This document shows, one piece after another, positions 27,266 through 35,571 of a stretch of DNA of 45,713 nt. This stretch comes from Carboxylicivirga sp. (GTDB lineage Bacteria > Bacteroidota > Bacteroidia > Bacteroidales > Marinilabiliaceae): positions 1 to 45,713 of the forward strand of contig JAOARW010000113.1 in the NCBI GenBank assembly GCA_025210475.1. Reading direction: 5' to 3'. Numbering within the stretch: position 1 is the first letter of the stretch; every line of letters begins with the position of its first letter. The translations under genes and the position numbers were made by a program. The notes below the pieces were generated by a model. That model was not told the origin of the DNA. It did no database searches and saw nothing but the letters and a program-made list of their open reading frames with translations.

Positions 27266-29248
27266 ATGAGAGTTAGAGTGATTGCACTGCTAAAATGTTT
27301 ATTAATAAGTCTAACTGTTTGTGCTCAAAATAGTAAGCCATTAAACCTATTGCCACAACCCGTTGAGGTAAATATTAAAGCAGGTGAATTTTTATTGAAC
27401 GAACAAGTTCAATTAGTTGCGGAGAAGGAATTAATAAATGAAGCTTCCAAGTTTAATAAAAGCATTGAGCCGGCATTGGGCTATTCGCTGAATGTTATTG
27501 AAGGCACAAAAGCTAAAAGCGGAATTTTGCTTAAGAAGGATAAGCAATTATCATCAGATTTTGGAAGTGAATCATACAAAATAAATATCGAACCAAAGCT
27601 GGTGACTATTAAAGTTGGCGGGGAGGCTGGTGCTTTCTATGCCTTTCAAACCATTCGCCAGTTATTGCCAAATGAGGTTTTCAGTCGCGTTAAATTATGC
27701 GATGTTACCTGGTCAATGCCTTGCGCTGATATCCTGGATTATCCTCGTTTTGAGTGGCGGGGCTACATGTTGGATGTGTCACGTACCTTTTGCGATGCCG
27801 ACTATGTAAAGCATGTATTGGATGTGATGGCCGATCATAAGATGAACGTGTTTCACTGGCATTTGGTAGATAACAATGGCTGGCGCATTGAAATCAAGAA
27901 ATATCCCTGGTTAACTGATGTTGGTGCTTATCGAATGCAGCCAGGTTACCCCGAGCGTGGTGATACAACACGTTACGGCGGATTCTATACCCAGGAGCAG
28001 ATCCGAGACATTGTGGACTATGCTAAACAAAAGCATATAACAATATTACCAGAAGTTGATTTACCGGGACATTCATGTGCATTGCTTTATACCATGCCTG
28101 AATTTACTTGCCCAAATGCACTAAAAGTAAATCATATTTATCCATTTAAAGACTTCCCTCAACGAAGCAAACCTTTTGATGAGCAAATTGGTGCAAATGC
28201 TGTCTGTGCCGGAAATGATGATGTATTTCCTTTCTTTGAAGACATTGTTGAAGAGTTAATTGATTTATTTCCATGTGAATACATTCATATTGGTGGCGAT
28301 GAAGTTAAAAAGCAATGGTGGGAGGCTTGTCCGAAATGCCAAAAGCGGATGAAAGACGAAAACCTGAAAGATACTGATGAACTGCAGGCTTACTTTATCA
28401 AACGATTAGAGAAAATCATTAATCAACATGATCGTAAACTAATTGGTTGGGATGAGATTTTGGAAGGCGGCATCACAAAGAGCTCAACAATTATGAGTTG
28501 GCGGGGTAATAAAGGTGCTATAAATGCCGTTTCCAACGGCCAGAAAACGGTTATTGCTTCCAACAGGGGGTATTACTTCCAAAAAGATCAAACAGACAAT
28601 CCTTTACATCCCAAGAAATGGCCGGGGATGCTAACTTTGAAAGAGAGCTACGAGTATGAGCCAATCCCTTTGACAACTCCCAAAGAACAGATGGATTTGG
28701 TGTTGGGTATCCAATCGGCTTTATGGACGCCTTTTACCAATAAGCCAGATTTGTGGGACTTAGCCGTATATCCGCGAAATTTTGCTCTTTGTGAATCAGC
28801 TTGGGCACAAGCCGGAAATAAGAATTGGGACGAGTTTCATCAAAGGGTGTTAAATCATCAAAAACGCATGGCTTATCAAGGTTTGGCGTACTGGCGCGAA
28901 AAATCCATTAAAGTAGGAGGCTGGAATACCGATGTTCTTAATAGCAAGAAGAGCCTGACGGTTGATATTACTTCGTATTTAACGCAAGCAGGTAAATATT
29001 TGGTGGTACTGGATAATGTGTCAGGTCAAAACGGATTGGAAATCAGAAGCGTCGCCTTCAAAAAGAATGGTAAGCAAGTGGCATCTGATTTTCATTATGG
29101 TACCACCGATGCCCAGGCAGATTTGGATCGAATGTATTTTGTTGATCTACAGAGTCTGGAGCCGGATGCCAAATATGAAATGGTAATTGATGCTTCCGGA
29201 ATGGGAGGCAACAATTCTAATGGCGATATCTTTTTATTTCAACCTTAA
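27266..29248 (+). CDS. GH20 beta-N-acetylhexosaminidase 1
   Basis: Secreted or periplasmic exo-enzyme of 660 residues, signal peptide about 1-20 (TVCAQ). The GH20b domain covers about 28-150 and ends GAFYAFQTIRQLL. The catalytic barrel (about 152-515) has RGYMLDVSRTF, FHWHLVDNNGW, LPEVDLPGHS and the catalytic pair Asp345-Glu346 in HIGGDEVKKQWWEACPKC. A C-terminal beta-sandwich follows (about 545-660). GH20 enzymes remove terminal beta-GlcNAc or beta-GalNAc by substrate-assisted catalysis. All key residues are present and length is normal. Confidence 0.96.
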   Translation: MRVRVIALLKCLLISLTVCAQNSKPLNLLPQPVEVNIKAGEFLLNEQVQLVAEKELINEASKFNKSIEPALGYSLNVIEGTKAKSGILLKKDKQLSSDFGSESYKINIEPKLVTIKVGGEAGAFYAFQTIRQLLPNEVFSRVKLCDVTWSMPCADILDYPRFEWRGYMLDVSRTFCDADYVKHVLDVMADHKMNVFHWHLVDNNGWRIEIKKYPWLTDVGAYRMQPGYPERGDTTRYGGFYTQEQIRDIVDYAKQKHITILPEVDLPGHSCALLYTMPEFTCPNALKVNHIYPFKDFPQRSKPFDEQIGANAVCAGNDDVFPFFEDIVEELIDLFPCEYIHIGGDEVKKQWWEACPKCQKRMKDENLKDTDELQAYFIKRLEKIINQHDRKLIGWDEILEGGITKSSTIMSWRGNKGAINAVSNGQKTVIASNRGYYFQKDQTDNPLHPKKWPGMLTLKESYEYEPIPLTTPKEQMDLVLGIQSALWTPFTNKPDLWDLAVYPRNFALCESAWAQAGNKNWDEFHQRVLNHQKRMAYQGLAYWREKSIKVGGWNTDVLNSKKSLTVDITSYLTQAGKYLVVLDNVSGQNGLEIRSVAFKKNGKQVASDFHYGTTDAQADLDRMYFVDLQSLEPDAKYEMVIDASGMGGNNSNGDIFLFQP

Positions 29249-29277
29249 TAACTCACAACTTAAACAAGATTTTTAAC

Positions 29278-31221
29278 ATGGTACGATTGTTAACGACAGG
29301 CCTTTGGCTATTTATATTATTATTTGCAAGCAATCCGATAAACCTGCGAGCCGAAATAAATATTTTTCCGGTTCCACAGCAACTGAAGTTTAATCAGGGG
29401 CATTTATCCATTACTAATGGTCGGGCCTTGATTGCACCGTCATTAAAGATGACACTGGGTGAAGAACTGGATGAGGTAATACAATTACTTGATAAGAAGG
29501 GTATTACGAAACTATCAAAAGCAGCTGCATTAACTCCCGGTGAACAGGCTGTTCTTTCGATACGTGTGGTGCCATCGGTGGTTACTCAGACAGAAGGTTA
29601 TCGTTTGAGCATAACAGATAAAACAATAGAAATAATCGCGAATAATGAAGCTGGTGCATTTTATGGTTTGGTAACATTAAAGCAAATCATTGAAAAATCG
29701 ACGCATGCTTTGCCTTGTTTAAGCATCAATGACTGGCCCGATTTTGAGCGCCGCGGTGTGATGCTGGATGTTTCAAGGGACAAGGTGCCCACTATGGAAA
29801 CGGTTAAGCTGATGATTGATCGGTTTGCCAGCTGGAAAATTAATGAATTACAACTTTACATTGAGCATACTTTCGCTTATAAAAACCACGAAACTGTGTG
29901 GGGTAAAGCTTCACCATTTACGGCTGAAGAGATTCTGGAGCTGGATACATATTGTGCTGATCGTTTTATCGATTTAGTGCCAAACCAAAATTCACTGGGA
30001 CACATGCATCGCTGGCTGTATCATAAAGAATACCATTACCTGGCCGAACGACCTGGAGATGCAAGTTCTGATGTGTGGCACATCAATAATCGCCGTGTAA
30101 CACTGAGTGCGGTTAATCCGCAATCTATTGCTTTTATGGATAGTCTTTTTACCGAGTACCTGCCTAACTTCTCAAGTAAATACGTTAATGTAGGTGGTGA
30201 TGAACCATATGAGTTGGGTTTGGGTAATTCAAAGGCCGAGTGCGAGCGCATTGGTAAAAGCACTGTTTATCTTAACTACATGACTAAGATAGCCAAGATA
30301 GCCGCACAAAATGGAAAGCAAACACAGATGTGGGGTGATATTGTCAACAAGCATCCCGAGTTAATCCCTCAAATGCCTAAAGATATTATCTGTATGGTGT
30401 GGGGATACCGTCCTGATCACCCCTTTGCTAAGCAGTGTCCACGATTTCAGGAGCAGAATATTCCATTTTATGTATGTCCGGGCACCAGTGGTTGGAGATC
30501 GTACATTGGTAAAACCGATCGTTCAAAGCTAAACATTATTAATGCCGTTGATAATGGGAAGAAGTATGGTGCTATTGGTGTGCTTCATACCGATTGGGGC
30601 GATCGCGGACACATGCAACCAATCACCACGGCCATCCCATCTTTTGCTTTTGCAGCGGGTATGTCATGGGCATCAGAAAAAAACAGAGATATTGACCTGG
30701 TTCGGATCATGAACGAGGATGTGTTTAAAGATGCCAGCGGAATGATGGGGGATGCTTTATTACAATTAACGAATGCCTACAAAGGTGGTCAGGAGAAAGA
30801 ACAGGCATTGGCGCCTTATTTTCAGATGATGGATCGCATTGAGTTTTTCTTTACCAATGAATTTAAATTCTCTCATTACGATCTTGATTTGCTACCCGAA
30901 GTCAGGAAAGAACTCGCTGCTTCGATGAAAAAGCTGGAGAAAGCAAATCCAACATCTTTAGATGCTAAAATAGCTGTTCAGGAAATGAAAACGGCTGCCA
31001 GGTTAGCTGACTGGGGCTGTCGTTTTGTAGAAGCTCGTTTGGCCGCTAAGGATCAGGATGTTTATAATATCAGTAAGAAAAAACGAATGAAATTGGCTGA
31101 AGAGCTATCGGCCATCGAGAAAGAACATCGACAAACCTGGTTGTTACGAAATCGTCCCGGCGGGCTTGATGATAGTGCGGCAAGAATGGAGCAGGTGGCC
31201 AGCTTGCTTCAAAAAAAATAA
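29278..31221 (+). CDS. GH20-type beta-hexosaminidase 2 (diverged)
   Basis: Secreted protein of 647 residues with a signal peptide ending NLRAE. A GH20b-type domain (about 27-155) has GAFYGLVTLKQIIE. The barrel has RRGVMLDVSRDKVPT, NQNSLGHMHRW and the catalytic pair Asp308-Glu309 in NVGGDEPYELG, then TQMWGDI. The pocket motifs HWHLVDNNGW and DLPGHS of the first GH20 are replaced by LQLYIEHTFAY and QNSLGH, so substrate preference should differ, for example GalNAc or a substituted GlcNAc. A helical C-terminus of about 130 residues ends the protein. It lies 29 bp after GH20-1. Confidence 0.88.
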   Translation: MVRLLTTGLWLFILLFASNPINLRAEINIFPVPQQLKFNQGHLSITNGRALIAPSLKMTLGEELDEVIQLLDKKGITKLSKAAALTPGEQAVLSIRVVPSVVTQTEGYRLSITDKTIEIIANNEAGAFYGLVTLKQIIEKSTHALPCLSINDWPDFERRGVMLDVSRDKVPTMETVKLMIDRFASWKINELQLYIEHTFAYKNHETVWGKASPFTAEEILELDTYCADRFIDLVPNQNSLGHMHRWLYHKEYHYLAERPGDASSDVWHINNRRVTLSAVNPQSIAFMDSLFTEYLPNFSSKYVNVGGDEPYELGLGNSKAECERIGKSTVYLNYMTKIAKIAAQNGKQTQMWGDIVNKHPELIPQMPKDIICMVWGYRPDHPFAKQCPRFQEQNIPFYVCPGTSGWRSYIGKTDRSKLNIINAVDNGKKYGAIGVLHTDWGDRGHMQPITTAIPSFAFAAGMSWASEKNRDIDLVRIMNEDVFKDASGMMGDALLQLTNAYKGGQEKEQALAPYFQMMDRIEFFFTNEFKFSHYDLDLLPEVRKELAASMKKLEKANPTSLDAKIAVQEMKTAARLADWGCRFVEARLAAKDQDVYNISKKKRMKLAEELSAIEKEHRQTWLLRNRPGGLDDSAARMEQVASLLQKK

Positions 31222-31257
31222 GGTGTAAAAAATGAATAAGTTAAAGCGTGTAGATCT

Positions 31258-32850
31258 ATGAATTTAAAACAAAAATTGACTTTTCTTCTGGTCATATTAA
31301 TTGGAGGCCTAGTAAGTGCATGTCATGAAAAGGAGGAGGTGAAACAGCCAAATATAGTGTTCATCATGAGCGACGATCATGCTTACCAGGCTATTAGCGC
31401 CTATGGACATGGTTTAAATAATACCCCCAATATTGATCGGATTGCCAACGAAGGAGCCCTATTTACACATGGCTACGTAACCAACTCGATATGTGCTCCC
31501 AGCCGGGCGGTGATGCTTACTGGCAAGCATAGTTTTGTAAATGGTAAAGTTGATAATATACAGTCCTTTAACTGGGATCAGGATAACTTTGCCAAACAAT
31601 TACAAAAGGCAGGTTATCAAACAGCTATGATTGGAAAGATACACATTGATGGCCTTCCGCAAGGTTTCGATTATTCGAATGTCCTTCCAGGGCAGGGGCA
31701 ATATTATAATCCTGACTTTATCGAAAATGGTGAAAAGAAGCGATATGAGGGGTATTGTACGCAGATTACCACAGATATTGCCATGGATTGGCTAAAGAAT
31801 AAGCGCGACAAAAGCAAACCTTTCCTGATGTTGTATCACCAGAAGGCGCCACACCGTACCTGGATGCCGGAGAAGAAATATCTGGATTTGTTCAAGGATA
31901 AGACTTTTACCCCTCCTGCGAATTTCTTTGATAAATATGAGGGACGCCCGGTAGCTGCCGAGCATGAGATGGGAATTTTTGAGCATTTGGATGTTGCCTA
32001 TGACCTTAAAATGATTGATAAAGAAGGGGAAATACAGACCAAATATCGGAAGTACGGTCAAAGTTTTTACGACCGAATGACCGACGAGCAGAAGGCGGCC
32101 TGGGATGTCCATTACAATCCGATTATTAAGGAATTTAAAGAGGCCAGGCTTAAAGGAAGAGAGTTGGCACTATGGAAGTATGACCGTTACATGAAAGATT
32201 ATCTGGCTACCATCCAGTCAGTAGACGATGGAGTAGGAACGGTACTTGATTATTTGGATCAGGAAGAATTAGCTGAGAATACCATTGTGGTGTATACATC
32301 CGATCAGGGTTTCTATTTGGGTGAACACGGTTGGTTCGATAAGCGCTTTATGTACGAAGAGTCGTTTCGCACGCCTATGTTAATGCGTTATCCAAAAGAA
32401 ATAAAACCCGGAACTGTTGTTGATAAACTGATTCAGAACCTGGATTTTGCACCTACATTTTTGGATTATGCAGGTAGTAATATTCCTGAGGATTTGCAAG
32501 GTGAGTCTTTTCGAAACGTTATTAATGGTAAAACCGATAAATATCGCGATGCCATTTATTATACCTACTACGAGTATCCGGGTGAGCACAATGTGCAGCG
32601 TCACCATGGTGTTCGAACCGATCGTTACAAGTTGATCCATTTTTACTACGATTCAGATACCTGGGAATTATATGATTTGGATAAAGATCCTAAGGAGATG
32701 AACAATGTGTATAATGATCCGAGTTATGCAGAGGTGAAAGAGCAAATGCATAAAAAGCTGATAGAAGTGAGAGCCAAATATGGCGATTCAGATGAAATAG
32801 ACAAAAATAATCTTGATCGATATTTAACGGCCAAAGGTTTAAATAAATAA
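31258..32850 (+). CDS. S1 sulfatase, probably GlcNAc-6-O-sulfatase type (S1_11-like)
   Basis: Lipoprotein sulfatase of 530 residues, lipobox Cys22 (VSAC). The metal-binding start is FIMSDDHAYQA. The formylglycine motif CAPSRAVMLTGK has the modified Cys79. KAPHRTWMPEKKY and TSDQGFYLGEHGWFDKR are features I associate with the S1_11 subfamily of N-acetylglucosamine-6-sulfatases. It would hydrolyse a sulfate ester after conversion of Cys79 to formylglycine by an anaerobic sulfatase-maturing enzyme, which is not encoded in this window. Subfamily choice is from memory and less certain than the sulfatase call. Its pairing with GH18 and GH20 genes supports a sulfated GlcNAc substrate. Confidence 0.9.
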   Translation: MNLKQKLTFLLVILIGGLVSACHEKEEVKQPNIVFIMSDDHAYQAISAYGHGLNNTPNIDRIANEGALFTHGYVTNSICAPSRAVMLTGKHSFVNGKVDNIQSFNWDQDNFAKQLQKAGYQTAMIGKIHIDGLPQGFDYSNVLPGQGQYYNPDFIENGEKKRYEGYCTQITTDIAMDWLKNKRDKSKPFLMLYHQKAPHRTWMPEKKYLDLFKDKTFTPPANFFDKYEGRPVAAEHEMGIFEHLDVAYDLKMIDKEGEIQTKYRKYGQSFYDRMTDEQKAAWDVHYNPIIKEFKEARLKGRELALWKYDRYMKDYLATIQSVDDGVGTVLDYLDQEELAENTIVVYTSDQGFYLGEHGWFDKRFMYEESFRTPMLMRYPKEIKPGTVVDKLIQNLDFAPTFLDYAGSNIPEDLQGESFRNVINGKTDKYRDAIYYTYYEYPGEHNVQRHHGVRTDRYKLIHFYYDSDTWELYDLDKDPKEMNNVYNDPSYAEVKEQMHKKLIEVRAKYGDSDEIDKNNLDRYLTAKGLNK

Positions 32851-32931
32851 TTTATATTAAACTTGTCATTGACTTGGGTTCTTATTATTAATCAATAAAA
32901 TTCTTAGAGGCAAGTCTTTGTGGCAACTTTT

Positions 32932-32955
32932 TCTCCCCTGAATTTTCAGGGGAGA
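32932..32955 (+). terminator. Perfect hairpin between the two sulfatase genes
   Basis: TCTCCCCTGA (32932-32941) and TCAGGGGAGA (32946-32955) form a perfect 10-bp stem with a four-base loop, 82 bp after the first sulfatase stop. No T tract follows, so termination is likely partial. The 207-bp gap is the largest in the operon, so the second sulfatase could have its own promoter. I could not find a clear TAnnTTTG box. Confidence 0.55.
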
Positions 32956-33057
32956 TGGCCGATTTATTGTAAGAAGGAAATAATATAGAAAACTTTAAGA
33001 ATTATCTTTATTATTGAACTCAGGTTCTTTATTAAACGTAAACATCAATTCAAAACT

Positions 33058-34377
33058 ATGGGATTTAGATCAACTGTATTATCGCTTATTCTTATTGGAC
33101 TATTGGCTGCCTGTTCATCAAAAACCAATTCCCACAAGAAGCCAAATTTTGTGATTATCATGGCCGATGATTTGGGCTATGCCGATTTGGGATGTTATGG
33201 AAGTACGACCATTAATACACCAAACATCGATAGACTGGCAGCAGAAGGCATCCGATTAACCGATTTTCATTCCAATGGATCGGTGTGCAGTCCAACACGA
33301 GCCGCCATGCTTACAGGTAAGTATCAGCAAAGAACAGGCATTACCGGTGTGGTAACTGCAAAATCGCACAGGGAGGTTGGTTTGGATTTAAATGAGTTAA
33401 CCTTTGCAGATGTTTTGAAGCAAGCCGGATATGCGACCGGGATGTTTGGGAAATGGCATGTTGGTTATCCCGAGCAGTATAATCCAATTCATCAGGGTTT
33501 TGATGAATATATCGGTTATGTGAGTGGTAACGTGGATTACCATGCCCATATTGATCAGGAAGGCCATGAAGATTGGTGGTTTCAGAATCAGCTTAAGAAA
33601 GAAAAAGGCTATTCAACCGATTTAATAACCGATCATGCGGTGGATTTCATAAAACGCCATCACGAAGACCCTTTTCTGTTATATATTCCGCATGAGTCGC
33701 CCCACGGGCCATTTCAGGGAAGGAACACTCCTGCTTTCAGAGAGATTGGTAAACAGATAGTGGATGTGAAGCGCAGCGATGAAGAAAGAAAAGAGTTGCT
33801 AAAAGAGATGATTGAAGTGATGGATGAGGGCATTGGTAAGGTGCTTCAGACATTAAATGATTTAAACCTTGATGATAATACGCTTGTGTTCTTTTGTTCG
33901 GATAACGGAGGCGCCAGATATGGCGATAATACACCTTTGCGTGCAGGTAAGGGCAGTCTTTATGAAGGCGGACATCGTGTGGCCGGTATTTTCCGTTGGA
34001 AAGGGCATATTCAACCGGGGTTATCCAATGCAACAACAATGACTATGGACCTTTTACCAACCATTGCAGATCTGGCTGGTGCAGAGATGCCTTCGAACCT
34101 GGATGGTGTTAGTTTAAAGCCCTTAATATTGGACAAGAAAGAACTGGATCAACGCAAATTATTTTGGCAGTATACCCATAGTATGGCCATGCGCCATGGA
34201 AAATGGAAGTTGGTGTACCTTAAAAATGGAGCTAAGACGGAACTATATGATTTAGATGCTGACATTGGTGAAACAACAAATCTTAAGGAACAGCATCCGG
34301 AGGTGGCTGACAAGATGTTGAAGGAGCTTCTGCTTTGGTATAAAAATGTTACAAAAGGAACGGCTAAGAAATCATAG
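33058..34377 (+). CDS. S1 arylsulfatase-type lipoprotein
   Basis: Sulfatase of 439 residues, lipobox Cys19 (LLAAC). It has IIMADDLGYADLGCYG at the metal site and the formylglycine motif CSPTRAAMLTGKYQQRTG with Cys77. KWHVGYPEQYNP and SDNGGARYGDNTPLRAGKGS follow, as in arylsulfatase A-like enzymes. It differs clearly from the upstream sulfatase (different motif, shorter), so it probably removes sulfate from another position or sugar. I cannot fix the S1 subfamily. It is the last gene of the PUL operon and is followed by a strong terminator. Confidence 0.92.
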   Translation: MGFRSTVLSLILIGLLAACSSKTNSHKKPNFVIIMADDLGYADLGCYGSTTINTPNIDRLAAEGIRLTDFHSNGSVCSPTRAAMLTGKYQQRTGITGVVTAKSHREVGLDLNELTFADVLKQAGYATGMFGKWHVGYPEQYNPIHQGFDEYIGYVSGNVDYHAHIDQEGHEDWWFQNQLKKEKGYSTDLITDHAVDFIKRHHEDPFLLYIPHESPHGPFQGRNTPAFREIGKQIVDVKRSDEERKELLKEMIEVMDEGIGKVLQTLNDLNLDDNTLVFFCSDNGGARYGDNTPLRAGKGSLYEGGHRVAGIFRWKGHIQPGLSNATTMTMDLLPTIADLAGAEMPSNLDGVSLKPLILDKKELDQRKLFWQYTHSMAMRHGKWKLVYLKNGAKTELYDLDADIGETTNLKEQHPEVADKMLKELLLWYKNVTKGTAKKS

Positions 34378-34407
34378 CCCTAACAAATTACGTGAAGTAT
34401 TCTTTTT

Positions 34408-34464
34408 AAAATTTCAATGGCCGTTGCACAGAGCAAATCTGCGTAATGGCCATTTAAATTTTTT
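34408..34464 (+). terminator. Strong long-stem terminator at the end of the PUL
   Basis: AAAATTTCAATGGCC and the bases after it (34408-34432) pair with 34438-34462 over 25 positions, with only two mismatches and two G-U pairs, around loop GCAAA. Six T residues (34459-34464) finish the structure on the plus strand. It begins 31 bp after the last sulfatase gene and marks the operon end. The stem is unusually long for a simple terminator. Confidence 0.85.
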
Positions 34465-34544
34465 GTTGTTTGCTTCGTTTAAGAAGATCACTTCTGAACC
34501 CAATGCCAGCTTTCAAATTTTTATCAATAAATATGCCTGATTGG

Positions 34545-34712
34545 TTTAATCCGCAATCTACATTAGAAAATCTATTACACATTGAAATTGCCCCAAAACA
34601 AGTCACTTCGTCGCTTCATCTCAACTCACCAGAACGGTGCTATGTCTCGCCTTGATAAAGCCTTGTTTTATTGCACTGTCAATGTTCATGATGATGTTCT
34701 AATACATATAAT
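34545..34712 (-). repeat. 168-bp dispersed repeat, copy 2 (inverted)
   Basis: The reverse complement aligns without gaps to 131-298 at about 85% identity. It lies between the PUL terminator and the stop codon of the convergent DUF4261 gene, 12 bp from the latter. In this copy AAAACAAG and CTTGTTTT form an inverted pair that is only partly kept in copy 1. A minus-strand frame through the repeat resembles that of copy 1 for about 20 residues but has an upstream in-frame stop and no start. It is treated as non-coding. Confidence 0.8.
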
Positions 34713-34724
34713 CCGGGTTTAATA

Positions 34725-35543
34725 TCAGAACTTAATCTTCAGAGTTTTTCCTTCTAAATATTTTCCTTTTGAATATGAAATTTTCAGTTTCTGGGTGGCC
34801 GACATGCCAATTGTTTCACCTTCTTTGAGTACGACATCGGAGGCGATAACATAGTGTGCCATGTTGTACATTAACTCACCGAGTTCTGCTAATGAATGTT
34901 TAGAGTTTACTATTTCCATCTCGGGTTTATTAAAATCGGCCAGGCCAAAAGTGTAAACCGATTGCTTACCGTTTTCTTGTCGTAAGCCAAAATAAATCCA
35001 ATTATCCAAAGGAAAATCTTCTTCCGACATCATTTCTGTGTTCGCCAGATAGAATTCTTTTTTTAGCAATAGTGTACGACTTCCAATGTACACGCCCAAG
35101 GCATTGCTATTGCTTAATATGGATGCAGCAATTTTATTAAAAAGGATATTTTCTTTCACCGGATCTTTGCCGGTATCCATAATGGATATAATCACATGCC
35201 CTTTATGCTTTGAAGCTTCTTCGGCACAATTGGGCCAGAAATAATTGAATTCGGCGGTGGTTTGAATCTCATCGCCAGGTATTGGCATGGGTAAGTTGGC
35301 AATGGCAACACGATAATCATCAATGATGAGAACCGATGTTTCCTGATCTGATGCACAGTCGTCAACCGTTAACTTCCACTTGTTTCGTAAATCATCTACC
35401 ACCTGGTTTATCTGCATGGAATTGGCTTCTTCCAAAAGAATCATACCCAGCATCAATTGGCTGTTGTTATTAGGCGCACTATTACAACTTGATAGTGTAC
35501 TTAAATAAATGAAGCTAAGTAGGTGTAAAAAAAGTTTGTTCAT
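34725..35543 (-). CDS. DUF4261-family lipoprotein
   Basis: Predicted lipoprotein of 272 residues if translation starts at the ATG at 35543. That start gives a clean signal peptide and lipobox (LSSC, Cys20). A longer frame from 35582 would overlap the upstream gene and bury the signal. The body, with LMLGMILLEEAN, FWPNCAEEA and LADFNKPEMEIV, is what I recognise as a DUF4261 protein. The function of that family is unknown. It follows the PD40 lipoprotein gene by 28 bp on the same strand and is probably cotranscribed with it. Confidence 0.72.
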   Translation of the reverse strand: MNKLFLHLLSFIYLSTLSSCNSAPNNNSQLMLGMILLEEANSMQINQVVDDLRNKWKLTVDDCASDQETSVLIIDDYRVAIANLPMPIPGDEIQTTAEFNYFWPNCAEEASKHKGHVIISIMDTGKDPVKENILFNKIAASILSNSNALGVYIGSRTLLLKKEFYLANTEMMSEEDFPLDNWIYFGLRQENGKQSVYTFGLADFNKPEMEIVNSKHSLAELGELMYNMAHYVIASDVVLKEGETIGMSATQKLKISYSKGKYLEGKTLKIKF

Positions 35544-35571
35544 AATCAGATGTATGTTAGAAGGTTTAGTC

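Noticed and set aside
34346..34655. Two overlapping plus-strand frames after the second sulfatase
   Set aside because: They run through the terminator stem and through repeat copy 2 in antisense and show no protein-like features.
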